Source of the DNA: an uncultured Verrucomicrobiales bacterium
GTDB taxonomy: Bacteria > Verrucomicrobiota > Verrucomicrobiia > Verrucomicrobiales > DEV007
DNA: 64,000 nucleotides
Direction: 5' to 3'
Assembly (NCBI GenBank): GCA_913058215.1
Contig: CAJXQE010000003.1
Span: 1 to 64,000 of the forward strand
Shown: piece by piece, positions 26,441 through 35,886 of the stretch
Layout of the letters: every line of letters starts with the position of its first letter
How positions within the stretch are numbered: the first letter of the stretch is position 1
Position numbers and translations under genes: made by a program
Notes under the pieces: model-generated
Told to the model about the DNA's origin: nothing
Database searches by the model: none
Seen by the model: only the letters and a program-made list of their open reading frames with translations

Positions 26441-29356
26441 TCAGGGTACCTCCTGAGATATTTCGGATTTGTTGGCTGGCTTCCCAACTGAATCCAATTC
26501 GGCTTCCGAAGCAATTGGTTCGTCGGACTCCGGAGCAGGCTCGATCCAGAGTAATTTGGCCCCAACTTCCCCTACCAAAATGTATAATCCCATGTCTAGA
26601 GCGACTCCGATCGAGTTAATTTGATCCACCAATCCAGCGCCATTGTCATCTCCCCATGCTGTCCACGATCCGTCAGGGTGTTGCGCCGCACTGAAAAAAT
26701 CTGCCGATTCGACCCGAATAACCGGACCCATTTCTTTCGGTGGAATCTGAGCATCCCCAATTCGGGGATTGAGGATATCTTTCGAATGCCACCAGGTAGC
26801 GACACGACCGTCCTCATACAGTCCCGTCACGTGTCTCATCCCGGTAGCCAGTTGAACTAATTTCCGTGGATCGTCCGGCGGATCAAAGAATCCAAAGTCA
26901 GAGTGCCAGCAAATGGCCTTACCATCAGAAGTGAGCATGGCCACCATTCTCCCATAACCTACCACGCTAACTACGTCCTTGAGAGTCTTCACTCGATTGA
27001 CGACATATTGATTTTCCTTGATCCAATCGTCCTCCGCCGCCAACGCAAGTCGCCCGTCAGAAGTAACGATGAACGCAACATTTCCTCGTATCCAGACGTC
27101 GACAGCCCGCTCCACCGGCGACATCAATGGAAGATGGTCATGGTGCCTTGGATCCATTGGAACGAGTTTATCCGGCCACTCGATAGAAAACGAACTTCGG
27201 ACGAGTCGAAGATCAAACCGCTGATCCAGGCTCGGTATCGTGCTAACCATTTCGCCGCCGATCCGAGTAGCACTCCAATTACCACCCGCCCACATTGGTC
27301 GATCCACTGAAAGAATATCATTCAGCCCCTCCGCCTTACTGATATCAATTCCACCGTCGTTCTCCTCCCATAGCCTGAGGACACCGCCTCGCCGACGTAC
27401 AGCATCATACTCCGCGCTGATTCCGGGTCCGACATGAGGAAGGAGCCTGTCGAGATCCACCTCAACAGCATCACCACTAAGTTCTCCCTCTCCAATCACC
27501 ACGCGGAATCCGCTAATGGAGTCCCGCGCATTCGGCGGCTGAGAGCCCCGGCGGGAGGACAGGAGGCTTCCCGAAATGCTTCCAAACCACGACGATCCCC
27601 GCATGACCCGCCTGTTTTGATACAGTGATTGCCAATCCTGACACCATTCCCAGGCATTGCCACCCATGTCGTAGAGCCCGTATTGATTTGCTCGAAAACT
27701 ACCCACAGGGGCGGTGCGGTCAAAGCCATCTTTATAGCTACCAATCTGTCGCCTGACTCTCAACGGACTTCTCGTTGCATCTCCACCAAAATAGCTCCCG
27801 GCACCCTTGGGGGGAGGAAATCCAGTTCCCCAGGGAAAAATCTTCGTCACGACACCATCCTTCACTATCGGGAGCAATGCGGCATCTTCTTCTAAACCTA
27901 TCCCCACTGCACAACTCCATTCGTGATCGCTCGGCAATCGATAGTGTTTGTCGTCGTCCAACACTCCCTTTTCCCGCTCGACTGCCGTAAGCCATTCGCA
28001 AAATGCCGTCGCATCCGTCCAACTGACATTCAATGCCGGATGATTCTCTCCCTGAGGGAATTCCACCTCGGGCCATTCACGATCCGGATCGCTTTCGACA
28101 AATGCTGCATAGTCTTCAATCCGAGTTTCCCAAATGCTGAACAGGACTCTCTTGCCATCACTGGGACCGCCGGTAATCGGAACAGGCAAAAACTTCATTC
28201 CCAGGCTGTTCTCAAAAGGATCTTCCAGGGCTTGTTTCGTCGTCTCGTCAATGAGGAATGAATTTTCAGTCAACTCATCTTTCCTGTCGTATTCCCTCTT
28301 AAAATGGGTAGCGAGCAAGCCAACGACCAGTACGCCCGCGACTGTGGCGACGATCGACACCGTTCGGTTCAACTTCCCTTTCACGGGCGCTCCTGACTCG
28401 AATTTTCCCTTCCTTCCCATCGCTCGCGATATTTCACGCACATCCGAAAATCGATTCTTCGGATTCGGCTCCATCGCGCGTAGAACTGCCCGGTCAAGCC
28501 TCTTGTTTCGACGGGGCAATTTCGAAGTCGGGGGTGGAAAATTCCCCGCCGGCACCTTCCCCGTGAGCATTTCATAGATAACGACACCGAGAGCGTAAAT
28601 ATCGGCCCGGGCATCAATCGCTTTGGCATCCTCCAACTGTTCCGGTGCCATGTAGGAAGGCGTTCCCATTCCTGCACCCGTCATCGTCAGCGACACATTC
28701 GTATCCTGCTTCGCTATCCTTGCGAGTCCAAAATCACCGATCTTCACTGCTCCGCTCTTGTCGACGAAAATGTTCCCGGGTTTCACATCGCGATGCACGA
28801 CTCCCTGTTCGTGCGCGAAATGAAGCGCGTCGCACACCTGTGTGATCACTGAGAACGCAATTGCCTCATCCACCTCCTCCGACCGGATCAATCGTTGCAG
28901 ATCGCAGCCATCGACATACTCCATGACCAGAAAATGAAACCCTTCGCGAACTCCAAAATCGTGAATTCCAACAATGTTGGGATGACTCAGCATCGCCATC
29001 GCTTTGCCCTCGCGCTCGAATCTTTCCTGAAATTCGGGATCACCTGCCAACTTTGGATTTAGAATCTTGATCGCAACCATGCGATCAAGGCTCTTCTGCC
29101 GGGCTTTGAACACGGCGCCCATCCCACCAGCTCCCAGTCGGTCCAACATCTCGAAGTCCGGAAATAGACCCTGCAATTCGTCTCTGTCCGCATAAGCAGC
29201 TTCCGCCCCTTTCCCTCGAGGAGGCTTCTCTGAAGGAATTGTTTCGTCATGCTCAAATTCAGGACTCATCGCTCCCTGGACCAGACAACGGCTACATACC
29301 GGCAACTGCCCTTCGCTTCGAGGAATAAACTCAGTTCCACAATTCTCACACTTCAT
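26441..29356 (-). CDS. Giant Ser/Thr kinase with zinc ribbon, FGE-like and RCC1-like domains
   Basis: This 971-residue membrane kinase is built from five parts. Residues 1-24 form a zinc ribbon (Cys3, 6, 21, 24). Residues ~68-330 are a Hanks-type kinase with all key residues: GAGGMG at 75-80, Lys97, HRD Asp190, Asn195, DFG at 208-210, then GTPSYMAPEQ. One transmembrane helix (SIVATVAGVLVVGLLATHF) lies near 340. Residues ~385-620 form a periplasmic FGE/SUMF1-type domain (NSLGMKFLPV, WETRIEDYAAFVE, LNVSWTDATAFCEWL, YGLYDMGGNAWEW) without the FGE Cys pair. The C-terminal ~330 residues are an RCC1-like propeller (VVGYGRMVAMLTSDGKAICW, GLYEDGRVATWW, PDGSWTAWGDDNG). External ligand sensing by the last two domains and signalling to the downstream sigma factor are inferred from the layout. 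Confidence 0.93.
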   Translation of the reverse strand: MKCENCGTEFIPRSEGQLPVCSRCLVQGAMSPEFEHDETIPSEKPPRGKGAEAAYADRDELQGLFPDFEMLDRLGAGGMGAVFKARQKSLDRMVAIKILNPKLAGDPEFQERFEREGKAMAMLSHPNIVGIHDFGVREGFHFLVMEYVDGCDLQRLIRSEEVDEAIAFSVITQVCDALHFAHEQGVVHRDVKPGNIFVDKSGAVKIGDFGLARIAKQDTNVSLTMTGAGMGTPSYMAPEQLEDAKAIDARADIYALGVVIYEMLTGKVPAGNFPPPTSKLPRRNKRLDRAVLRAMEPNPKNRFSDVREISRAMGRKGKFESGAPVKGKLNRTVSIVATVAGVLVVGLLATHFKREYDRKDELTENSFLIDETTKQALEDPFENSLGMKFLPVPITGGPSDGKRVLFSIWETRIEDYAAFVESDPDREWPEVEFPQGENHPALNVSWTDATAFCEWLTAVEREKGVLDDDKHYRLPSDHEWSCAVGIGLEEDAALLPIVKDGVVTKIFPWGTGFPPPKGAGSYFGGDATRSPLRVRRQIGSYKDGFDRTAPVGSFRANQYGLYDMGGNAWEWCQDWQSLYQNRRVMRGSSWFGSISGSLLSSRRGSQPPNARDSISGFRVVIGEGELSGDAVEVDLDRLLPHVGPGISAEYDAVRRRGGVLRLWEENDGGIDISKAEGLNDILSVDRPMWAGGNWSATRIGGEMVSTIPSLDQRFDLRLVRSSFSIEWPDKLVPMDPRHHDHLPLMSPVERAVDVWIRGNVAFIVTSDGRLALAAEDDWIKENQYVVNRVKTLKDVVSVVGYGRMVAMLTSDGKAICWHSDFGFFDPPDDPRKLVQLATGMRHVTGLYEDGRVATWWHSKDILNPRIGDAQIPPKEMGPVIRVESADFFSAAQHPDGSWTAWGDDNGAGLVDQINSIGVALDMGLYILVGEVGAKLLWIEPAPESDEPIASEAELDSVGKPANKSEISQEVP

Positions 29357-30203
29357 AATTCGTTTCTCCGGATCCTCTCACCCGCAGGATTCGGGTAACT
29401 ATATCAAAGCAAGCCCACAATCCCAAACGTTCAGGTCTCCGTTCTTCGAAAAGGCGGAGATCCTGTAAGTATTGGTTCCTAATTGTTACTTACCCAATTC
29501 AACGCGGAAGGTGAGAAAGAATTTCAGGGTTTACGCAACTTTCCTCCCCCCTTTGACACAATTCCTGATTCTCCATTTCTCGCATCCAACTTAAAGTTCA
29601 TCAGAACAATGAACTTGTTTGCAAAAGAATTCAGCCGCCAAATATGGAATTCTCGAATGGCCGGAGCCGCCATCCCTCAGTAACAAAAACGCCGAAATTG
29701 TGTTTCCGTCAAGATCAGGAAGGAATCGTTCGGATTTTCCGCCAGCTAAGCGTTGACCTTACCAATGAGCCCATCCGCCGGGACTGGCGTCGGTCTCAAA
29801 AGTCTCGCATCCGCTCTTGTCAGGAGAATCAAAATCCAAACAACTTCGCTATGCCCCATTCGTAAACCGGTGAATTCCCAAATAGGAATCACGAAGATCC
29901 CTTACCGTTTCTCTGATTGAAAAGCTCGCTAATTTCCGGCGAGACCACGATCCGATTAAGATCCCGCCACGGAGATGGAATTTCGAAATCGCTCAAAAAG
30001 AACTCTTTGGCAATCGATTCGCGGAGGCTTGAATAATCGCCAGCCGCTGGTTTACATCACTGATATAAACCCGGAATATAAAAAGCAGGAATGAAATGAC
30101 CACCCTGCAAATGGTCTTCAAAAGAAGGAAGGGAAATCCTCTGACAGAATCGAATATCGAATCTAATTCAGAGGACCATTCCCTTTCCGTATCTTAAGTC
30201 TGA
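29357..30203. other. 847-bp intergenic region between kinase and RRM genes
   Basis: Both neighbours run leftward, so this region should hold the kinase promoter and the end of the RRM transcript. I see a long stem-loop near 30130-30186, described separately. Short open frames on the plus strand have no recognisable content. No repeat, tRNA or mobile element is visible. Confidence 0.6.
30130..30186 (-). terminator. Stem-loop terminator of the RRM gene
   Basis: The arms AAGGGAAATCCTCTGA (30130-30145) and TCAGAGGACCATTCCCTT (30169-30186) pair over about 15 bp with a small bulge. The loop itself contains TCGAATATCGA, which can fold further. On the minus strand the hairpin is followed by a T-rich stretch and lies 18 bp past the RRM stop codon. 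Confidence 0.6.
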
Positions 30204-30449
30204 TCAGTCACGAGGTTTCGCCTCGTTCACTTTCAGTGTCCGACCGCCAAATTCGACGCCGTCCAATTCTTTGATCGCAGATTCCATAGCCTGTGCCGAA
30301 TCCATGGTCACGAAGCCAAAGCCACGTGGGCGGCCCGTATCGCGGTCCGTCGGCAGATGCAAATCGGTTACTTCCCCATGCTGGGAGAAAAGGGTTTCAA
30401 GTTCTTGTTTCGTCGTATCAAACGACAGATTGCCTACATACATTTTCAT
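30204..30449 (-). CDS. RNA-recognition-motif (RRM) RNA-binding protein
   Basis: This 81-residue protein consists of one RRM domain. RNP2 is MYVGNL (residues 3-8) and RNP1 is RGFGFVTM (~42-49), with the usual beta-alpha-beta-beta-alpha-beta pattern (KQELETLFSQHGEV, AMESAIKELDGVEFGGRTLKV). Such small RRM proteins in cyanobacteria and PVC bacteria bind single-stranded RNA and are often cold-induced. It is monocistronic: a stem-loop terminator follows, and about 500 bp of non-coding sequence precede it, leaving room for a long regulated 5' leader. Two nearby ATG codons (30449 and 30443) are possible starts; the first is used. Confidence 0.95.
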   Translation of the reverse strand: MKMYVGNLSFDTTKQELETLFSQHGEVTDLHLPTDRDTGRPRGFGFVTMDSAQAMESAIKELDGVEFGGRTLKVNEAKPRD

Positions 30450-30951
30450 AACAGTGTGGTTCGCGCTCAGGCGGTGTTCGTAGGAACTATTTCCTCCGAA
30501 CGATTTTTAGATGGCCTCGCTAACCGAAAAAGCTCGCTTGGCTGCAACTTCAAACCTTGTTTTGTGCCAAGTTTTGAACCGAGGGACAATCGTGGTCCTG
30601 TCATGGACAAATAGCTACCAATATATTGATTAAAGTATCATTCCCAAAATCAGTGAAAAATGCCCTTATTTGCCTCCCGAAACCCTTGACTTGGCCCGAA
30701 ACTCAGGGCCTCAGCGCTTTTTGGGAAATTTTCTGCTCGTTTGTCCGAAATTGTGATTTTTAAAGAAAATCGTGATCACGCAGCTCCGAAGCCCTCCTCC
30801 GTAAGATAAAACTCATGAAAAAGAATCGTCCCAATCTCCGGTGAATCCCCTCAAAAACGGCAAAAAATGAGAGAAATCAGGAGATTTATAGAGAGATTGA
30901 AAAGCAATCCCGGCTTGAATAGGCTCTCTTCGCATTCTACAACCGAACCCC
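30450..30951. other. Divergent intergenic region between RRM and isomerase genes
   Basis: These 502 bp lie between two divergent genes and must carry both promoters. The stretch nearest the RRM gene is AT-rich, with no clear ribosome binding site, as in long 5' leaders. A small GGCCC...GGGCC hairpin lies near 30695-30715. I see no open frame worth calling. Confidence 0.5.
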
Positions 30952-31860
30952 ATGAAAATCCGTTCTCCTCAATCCAGGCGCAGATTCCTTTCCGCAGCTT
31001 CCGCATCACTGGCCACTGCACAATTCGTAAGCGCTGCCGAATCATCAACGAAAACGCGAACGATCAAAAAATCGCTGAAGCACGGAATGATCAAAACGGC
31101 CACGTCGATCGCTGAAAAATTTACTCTCGCAAAGAAGGCGGGTTTTGACGGCATCGAATTCGACGGTCCCATCCCGGAAGGCGACCTTTCGCAAATCAAG
31201 GAAGCGTCTGCAGCATCCGGCCTCGTCGTTCCAGGCCTTGTAGCAGGCGCTGCTGGCCGAATGATGGGACTGGATAAAGAATCCGAGCGGAAGGAAGGAA
31301 TCGATCGATTTTCCCAAGCCCTGAGAGACGCCAAAGAGCTCGGTGGAAATACCGTTCTTCTCTACCCCGGGATCGTGAACGAGCAATACCAGTATGACCT
31401 CGTCTATGACCGGCTCCAGAAATCTGTCGCGGAGCTGATTCCCGTCAGCGAAGAGACCGGAGTCAAAATCGCTTTCGAAAACGTATGGAACAACATTTTC
31501 CTCAGCCCGATGGAAGCACGTGACTTTGTGGATTCCTTCAACAGCCCGCAGGTCGGTTGGTATTTCGATGTCGGCAATGTCGTTCGATTTGGTTGGCCGG
31601 AACACTGGATTCGGATTCTTGGGAAACGTATCCTCAAGCTCGACATCAAGGAATACAGCCGCGACCTGCAAAACAATGAGGGACTGTGGAAAGGGTTTTC
31701 CGCCAAGCTGGGAGAAGGAAGCGTCGACTGGGCCGAGGTAATGAAAGCGCTCAAGGAAATCGACTACCAGGGGGAATGGGGATCCGCTGAAGTGGCGGGC
31801 GGAGACTTGGAACGCTTGAAAGATATTTCCCAACGCATGGATCGCGTCTTAGCGAATTGA
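30952..31860 (+). CDS. Sugar phosphate isomerase/epimerase-like TIM-barrel protein, Tat-exported
   Basis: This 302-residue protein has a Tat signal (SRRRFLSAASASLATAQFVSA). It is followed by an AP-endonuclease-2/xylose-isomerase-like TIM barrel. Barrel landmarks include AKKAGFDGIEFDGP, AQ-like GGNTVLLYPG, IAFENVWNNIFLSP with the metal-binding Glu, VGWYFDVGNVVRFGWPEHW with Asp and His ligands, and LKLDIKEYS. Family members isomerise or epimerise sugars and keto-sugars, often as partners of Gfo/Idh/MocA enzymes; an exported version is characteristic of PVC bacteria. The ATG at 30952 fits the signal sequence. It is flanked by non-coding sequence on both sides and so probably forms its own transcription unit. 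Confidence 0.9.
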   Translation: MKIRSPQSRRRFLSAASASLATAQFVSAAESSTKTRTIKKSLKHGMIKTATSIAEKFTLAKKAGFDGIEFDGPIPEGDLSQIKEASAASGLVVPGLVAGAAGRMMGLDKESERKEGIDRFSQALRDAKELGGNTVLLYPGIVNEQYQYDLVYDRLQKSVAELIPVSEETGVKIAFENVWNNIFLSPMEARDFVDSFNSPQVGWYFDVGNVVRFGWPEHWIRILGKRILKLDIKEYSRDLQNNEGLWKGFSAKLGEGSVDWAEVMKALKEIDYQGEWGSAEVAGGDLERLKDISQRMDRVLAN

Positions 31861-32053
31861 CCACCGACCGGAGGGAGACAGAAGGCCTTGAGAAAGTTGC
31901 GGAATTGGCAAAACAACTTCCAGGCAGCCGGGGCAGGAAGATCACCTTCCAATCAAACCAGTATCTATATTGCTTCGGGAAAAGTGAGTATACTCGAATA
32001 CACGAAGAGCTATTCAATTGCTCACGCTGGAGAGACCAGCAACACGTAAGCAA

Positions 32054-32082
32054 TTGACACACAAGTCGTAATTTTGTAAAAA
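32054..32082 (+). promoter_or_regulatory. Sigma-70-type promoter of the first SHD1 gene
   Basis: TTGACA (32054-32059) and TAAAAA (32077-32082) are separated by 17 bp. The expected transcript start is about 25 nt before the ATG at 32113. Confidence 0.55.
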
Positions 32083-32112
32083 GCCCCTTCCTTTACCTCA
32101 CCAGCCCACACC

Positions 32113-32802
32113 ATGAGCAACTACTATCCCTTTAACTGGTTTTTAAGCTCGATAGCTTTTGCGTTTGCCCTGCTATCACCCGTATCTGCACAGGAAGGAA
32201 ACCAACTCGCACCCCGCAGTTGGACATCCGCAGCCGGCACCAAAATCGAGGGCAGCTTGGTCGCTTACAAAAGAGGCACAGCTACAATCGCGATAGTTGG
32301 TAAAGGCAACGTCGACGTAAAGGCGGCACAACTATCCCCGGAAGATCAGACTTATCTGGCATCATGGGACTCGTCCCTCGGAACCCACTACTCTTCGGAA
32401 AAAAAGATCGAAATATCTTTCTCAGGGACAGTAGCCAGTAACAGTGCAAAGCCCGGAAATGAAGTGACCATAGTTCCGACCACAGACAGGGCAATGCTTG
32501 CCCTGTCCAACGGTGAGTTCACAGAGCCGCTGAAACTAAAAATTCTGATCCCGCCCCGCATGCGGGATGGCATGCGATTGATTGTCTACACGGTCGCAAG
32601 TGACAGTAACACCAAGTCGCAAAGCCTCCAGTTTATCGGACTCAAAGAAGGTTACAATGAAGTGAGCGTCAAGTCCGCCAAAGAATCAGACAATACGGGT
32701 TTCGGTCCCGGCAAAGACTACATCTGGGTATACGTGTTCGTAGCGGACAGTCGAGACGATTGCGTTAGCCCGCTTCTTCTCTTCAAGACCAGCGTGGAGT
32801 GA
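32113..32802 (+). CDS. Exported SHD1-domain protein 1
   Basis: This 229-residue protein has a signal peptide (SIAFAFALLSPVSAQ). An SHD1 (SLA1 homology domain 1) module follows at ~35-80: RSWTSAAGTKIEGSLVAYKR, then VDVKAAQLSPEDQTYLASW. This is the beta-barrel motif with a conserved W-T-G pattern and LSxxDxxYL end that is repeated hundreds of times in PVC genomes. The second half has no known domain but shows a beta-rich pattern (LKLKILIPPRMRDGMRLIVYTVASDS) shared in style with the C-terminal half of the gene at 34938-35588. That half also ends in a beta-rich block about uniform pressure or stress-like residues. Function is unknown. The gene has its own promoter and is followed by a larger SHD1 gene. 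Confidence 0.82.
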   Translation: MSNYYPFNWFLSSIAFAFALLSPVSAQEGNQLAPRSWTSAAGTKIEGSLVAYKRGTATIAIVGKGNVDVKAAQLSPEDQTYLASWDSSLGTHYSSEKKIEISFSGTVASNSAKPGNEVTIVPTTDRAMLALSNGEFTEPLKLKILIPPRMRDGMRLIVYTVASDSNTKSQSLQFIGLKEGYNEVSVKSAKESDNTGFGPGKDYIWVYVFVADSRDDCVSPLLLFKTSVE

Positions 32803-32978
32803 GGACACTTCAAAGGTTTCCGCTGGAATATCCTTTCTCAAGCCCTCCTATCCTTGCTCGATCTTACCGCCCCTGGTCCGGCCTTGGAGGGTGCGCAATC
32901 AAATCGCCTTCAAATCCTGCCGGGGAAGCTAAAATTTGGCGCTTGAACACCACCACGATACTTACTAGTTTCTTCACC

Positions 32979-34892
32979 ATGAAAGGAGCTGGTATCCCTT
33001 GGTTGTTCATCTTACTGACTGGCCTTCAGACATGGGCCGGTTCCAATCCGTTAAATGCTCAGGATTCCCCTCCGGCCGATGCACCGCGAATCTGGACTGC
33101 AGCAGATGGGCGTAATCTAGCTGCCCGACTGGTCAGCAACCTGGGATGGAAGGTAGTGGTTGAGCGCGAGGGTACGCCAATGACAATCCCCCTGACTTCG
33201 CTGAGTCTTGTGGATCGGGAATGGCTCGATGCGGAATGGTTGATCAACAAGTCCCGCTACATCGGCGCCGACCCGATGTCTTGCATCGACGTCGACGGCA
33301 ATTCCAGCAAAGCGATTCAGCTGGCTGAACAAATACGCGAGTTGGGGTTTGCAGATCCGGTTTGGCGAGCGCTTACCTCTTCCAGCGGGCCGGGGCCAGC
33401 CTTACGCGTGCAAGTAAGAAAAGCCGACTTCAGCCCTTCTAATCGCTATACGAAACCTCGCCCAAGTTCAGCTGCGGTCTACTACGTGCTTCTCAATTCA
33501 AAGCAGGCCGGTGGAACCGTCGCTTATGCCGAAGTCGTCTGGGATGAGGAGAGTGATCTATTTTCCTCAAGCCCTTCTCTTGCGCAACTTCTTGTCGAGC
33601 AGCTGGAGGCCAAGAAGTACACCGCACTGGCGCTCGCTGGAGATAATGAGTCCCTCAAGCACTATGCTCTGCAAATTCTCGATCCGGCCACGAACACTGC
33701 TTCAATACAAGACCAGCGGGCCTGTTTGCTGGCGCTCGGCGACGGGCGAAGTGTCGAATCGATGGACCTCGCCCGACTTTGTGTTGTAAAACTCGTAGTG
33801 CCGGAACTCTGTCTTGAGGCCGCCAGGGCTCTAGGCTTGTCCAGGGGGCTGGACTCGAAGCCCATTCTCGCACGCCTTGAAGTTCTGCGGGAGCAACTCA
33901 AGAGAAATAGTTTTCATTCAAAGTGCGCCGAGTCCAGGCAGGATATCTCTCACTATTGGACCCGGCTTGGAGTGGCTGATTACACCGATCTCCACCAAGT
34001 TGTCGATTTCGCCATCACCCGCCTCAATCCTTCCAAAATGATTGGACGCCTCGATCAGGATCTCGAGTATGAGGAACGCAATCACCTCCTCGCCGTACTT
34101 CGCCCCTACTTGCTGGATGAAATCGAGCGAACCGGCGCCGGCTCTGAAGACGTCGAACGCTGGATGGGGAACTTGATACGCCAATGCGATCCGCTGGCAA
34201 TGCGATTGATCCTGGATTCTTTGTCTGAGTGCGAGGACGAGAAGGAGTTTCGTCGCCTCGTCAAGTATATCGGCGGCTTCAAACGTCCCTCCGAGTATTG
34301 GCATCGAGGCAGCACCGCCCTTCGCGGATGTGACGCTAATCCTTTTCGGAAATCATGGGGAAGGAAAGAAGTTTTTTCCAGCGGGAGGTTTCAAGTCCGG
34401 GGCGGGAGTCCCTATAAGCTGGTTCCATTGCCCCAACATGAGCGTGCCGTCGAGTTGCTGATAAAATCGATGGCGGAGTTCTCTGGAGCGCTTTCGATTT
34501 TCAAAACACTTGAAGAATCGGCGCTAAACGCTCTGCCGGAACTCAACCGCTACTTGCAGAAAATACAGGAACAAAAGAGCTCGCCCTATCACCGTGAAGC
34601 GGTTCTGGAGGTCATTAGCGAGATTGCCAACGCAAGCCGAGCGAGGGCGATGAATTTGCCTCAGCTACCGGGGCTGGCTGAAGCTGTGGCGCGAGAGTTG
34701 ACCGATAGGGCAGAAGATAATGATATCAGCATTGCGATGGAAGCAATCAATGTTCTGAAACCGCTGGGCAAGCAGGCTGCCAGTGTCCTGCCGCAAATGG
34801 AGACTTTCGCGAGGACTCCAGCAGGCCAGGAAATTGCAAGCGAGCTGACCGACGCAATGACTTCCATTCAACTCGAAGCCGCAGCGAATTAA
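32979..34892 (+). CDS. Exported SHD1 + helical (HEAT-like) repeat protein
   Basis: This 637-residue secreted protein begins with a signal peptide (WLFILLTGLQTWAGSNPLNAQ). The SHD1 module has RIWTAADGRNLAARLVSNLG followed by ITSLxLVDREWLDAEW-like residues (~30-85). The remainder is mostly alpha-helical with Leu-rich repeats (ACLLALGDGRSVESMDLARL, LCLEAARALGLSRGL, AVARELTDRAEDN, MEAINVLKPLGKQAASVLPQ) that resemble HEAT/armadillo-type scaffolds. It has no catalytic motif. A frame opening at 32799 overlaps the previous stop, but ATG 32979 places the signal peptide correctly. Together with its two SHD1 neighbours it may form a surface or periplasmic complex; this is inference. Confidence 0.82.
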   Translation: MKGAGIPWLFILLTGLQTWAGSNPLNAQDSPPADAPRIWTAADGRNLAARLVSNLGWKVVVEREGTPMTIPLTSLSLVDREWLDAEWLINKSRYIGADPMSCIDVDGNSSKAIQLAEQIRELGFADPVWRALTSSSGPGPALRVQVRKADFSPSNRYTKPRPSSAAVYYVLLNSKQAGGTVAYAEVVWDEESDLFSSSPSLAQLLVEQLEAKKYTALALAGDNESLKHYALQILDPATNTASIQDQRACLLALGDGRSVESMDLARLCVVKLVVPELCLEAARALGLSRGLDSKPILARLEVLREQLKRNSFHSKCAESRQDISHYWTRLGVADYTDLHQVVDFAITRLNPSKMIGRLDQDLEYEERNHLLAVLRPYLLDEIERTGAGSEDVERWMGNLIRQCDPLAMRLILDSLSECEDEKEFRRLVKYIGGFKRPSEYWHRGSTALRGCDANPFRKSWGRKEVFSSGRFQVRGGSPYKLVPLPQHERAVELLIKSMAEFSGALSIFKTLEESALNALPELNRYLQKIQEQKSSPYHREAVLEVISEIANASRARAMNLPQLPGLAEAVARELTDRAEDNDISIAMEAINVLKPLGKQAASVLPQMETFARTPAGQEIASELTDAMTSIQLEAAAN

Positions 34893-34937
34893 AGTCTTAG
34901 CGTGGAAATAGGCGACGCCCTAAGCCCATCAGACACT

Positions 34938-35588
34938 CTACTTGTAGGGCACCGCTGCCTGCTTCAAAATACCAATGCCAATGATCCGCGCGCGATCCGG
35001 GATCTGGAACAGAACGCTTAAAGTCGTGGGTACCTTTGGTTCGCGGTCGCGATAGGACATGTCCCAGGATTCTCGAACATTGGCTCCTGATTTAGGAAAT
35101 ACGACCTTCCCGGTTCCGACTTCTATCAAACCAGCCGTATAGGCCCTGACTTGTCTTGTCTGTCCGTCTTCCTCTATCTCAAGCCAGACATTGCTGCTGC
35201 GGAAATTAGGGCTGGTATCGGGTTGATCGGGACAGAGCACTTCGAGGTTGGCCCTGATAATGCGAAAGCCCCGACCGGCGTCCACCCCCGGGGGCGGCCT
35301 TACCTTATTGGGATCAATGGCCCGCACCTGCCAAAAATCCCTTCGCCGTGTGGCGAGAAAGTCACGGTCTCCCTGACTTAGGCGCTCCAGAGGCATGGGC
35401 ATCACCTTGTCGCCGATCTTTAGGAACACCCGGGTATCATCCGAGAAAAGCATTTCCCCGGTTACCTCCTTACCTTCACTGCTGGTCCAGATCCGCTCCT
35501 CTCCCCGGCCCGGCATGACCACAAGAAAAAGTAGGAACCCGACGGCAAGCAATCCCCAGTTCAGACGCTTCGACAAAGCCCAATTCAT
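34938..35588 (-). CDS. Exported SHD1-domain protein 2
   Basis: This 216-residue protein is convergent with the HEAT-like SHD1 gene. After a signal peptide (WGLLAVGFLLFLVVMPGRG) comes an SHD1 module: RIWTSSEGKEVTGEMLFSDD, VMPMPLERLSQGDRDFLATR. The C-terminal domain (GFRIIRANLEVLCPDQPDTS, NVWLEIEEDGQTRQVRAYT, RARIIGIGILKQAAVPYK) is beta-rich and unassigned. The start is set at ATG 35588, which is directly followed by the signal peptide; the frame is open 12 codons further upstream. Function is unknown. Three SHD1 proteins within 3.5 kb make this a local cluster. Confidence 0.85.
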   Translation of the reverse strand: MNWALSKRLNWGLLAVGFLLFLVVMPGRGEERIWTSSEGKEVTGEMLFSDDTRVFLKIGDKVMPMPLERLSQGDRDFLATRRRDFWQVRAIDPNKVRPPPGVDAGRGFRIIRANLEVLCPDQPDTSPNFRSSNVWLEIEEDGQTRQVRAYTAGLIEVGTGKVVFPKSGANVRESWDMSYRDREPKVPTTLSVLFQIPDRARIIGIGILKQAAVPYK

Positions 35589-35886
35589 AGGCTCAAAAAT
35601 AGCGACGTTTCCTTTTACTATCAAGGGTAAAATCCTGTGTCCAATACATAGAAGAAAGACTAAATATAGAAAACCAAAGAGCTGATATCTTTCTAGATGG
35701 TATAGGCCAATGGGAAAAAACTATGATGCAGAGGCGTGGGCATTTCTCATTACTCCAAATGTGAAATGCTGAGAAGTTGAGCGCCAAATTTGAAAGGCGA
35801 CCCGCAAAAGCGCGAACAAGGCATTGAAGGAGCAGTAGCGCTCGGATAGAATCGTCGATGTGTTTCCGGCCGCGAGCCTTGTTGCC

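Noticed and set aside
31045-31833. A 262-codon minus-strand frame.
   Set aside because: Antisense of the isomerase-like gene, with no signal peptide and no recognisable domain.
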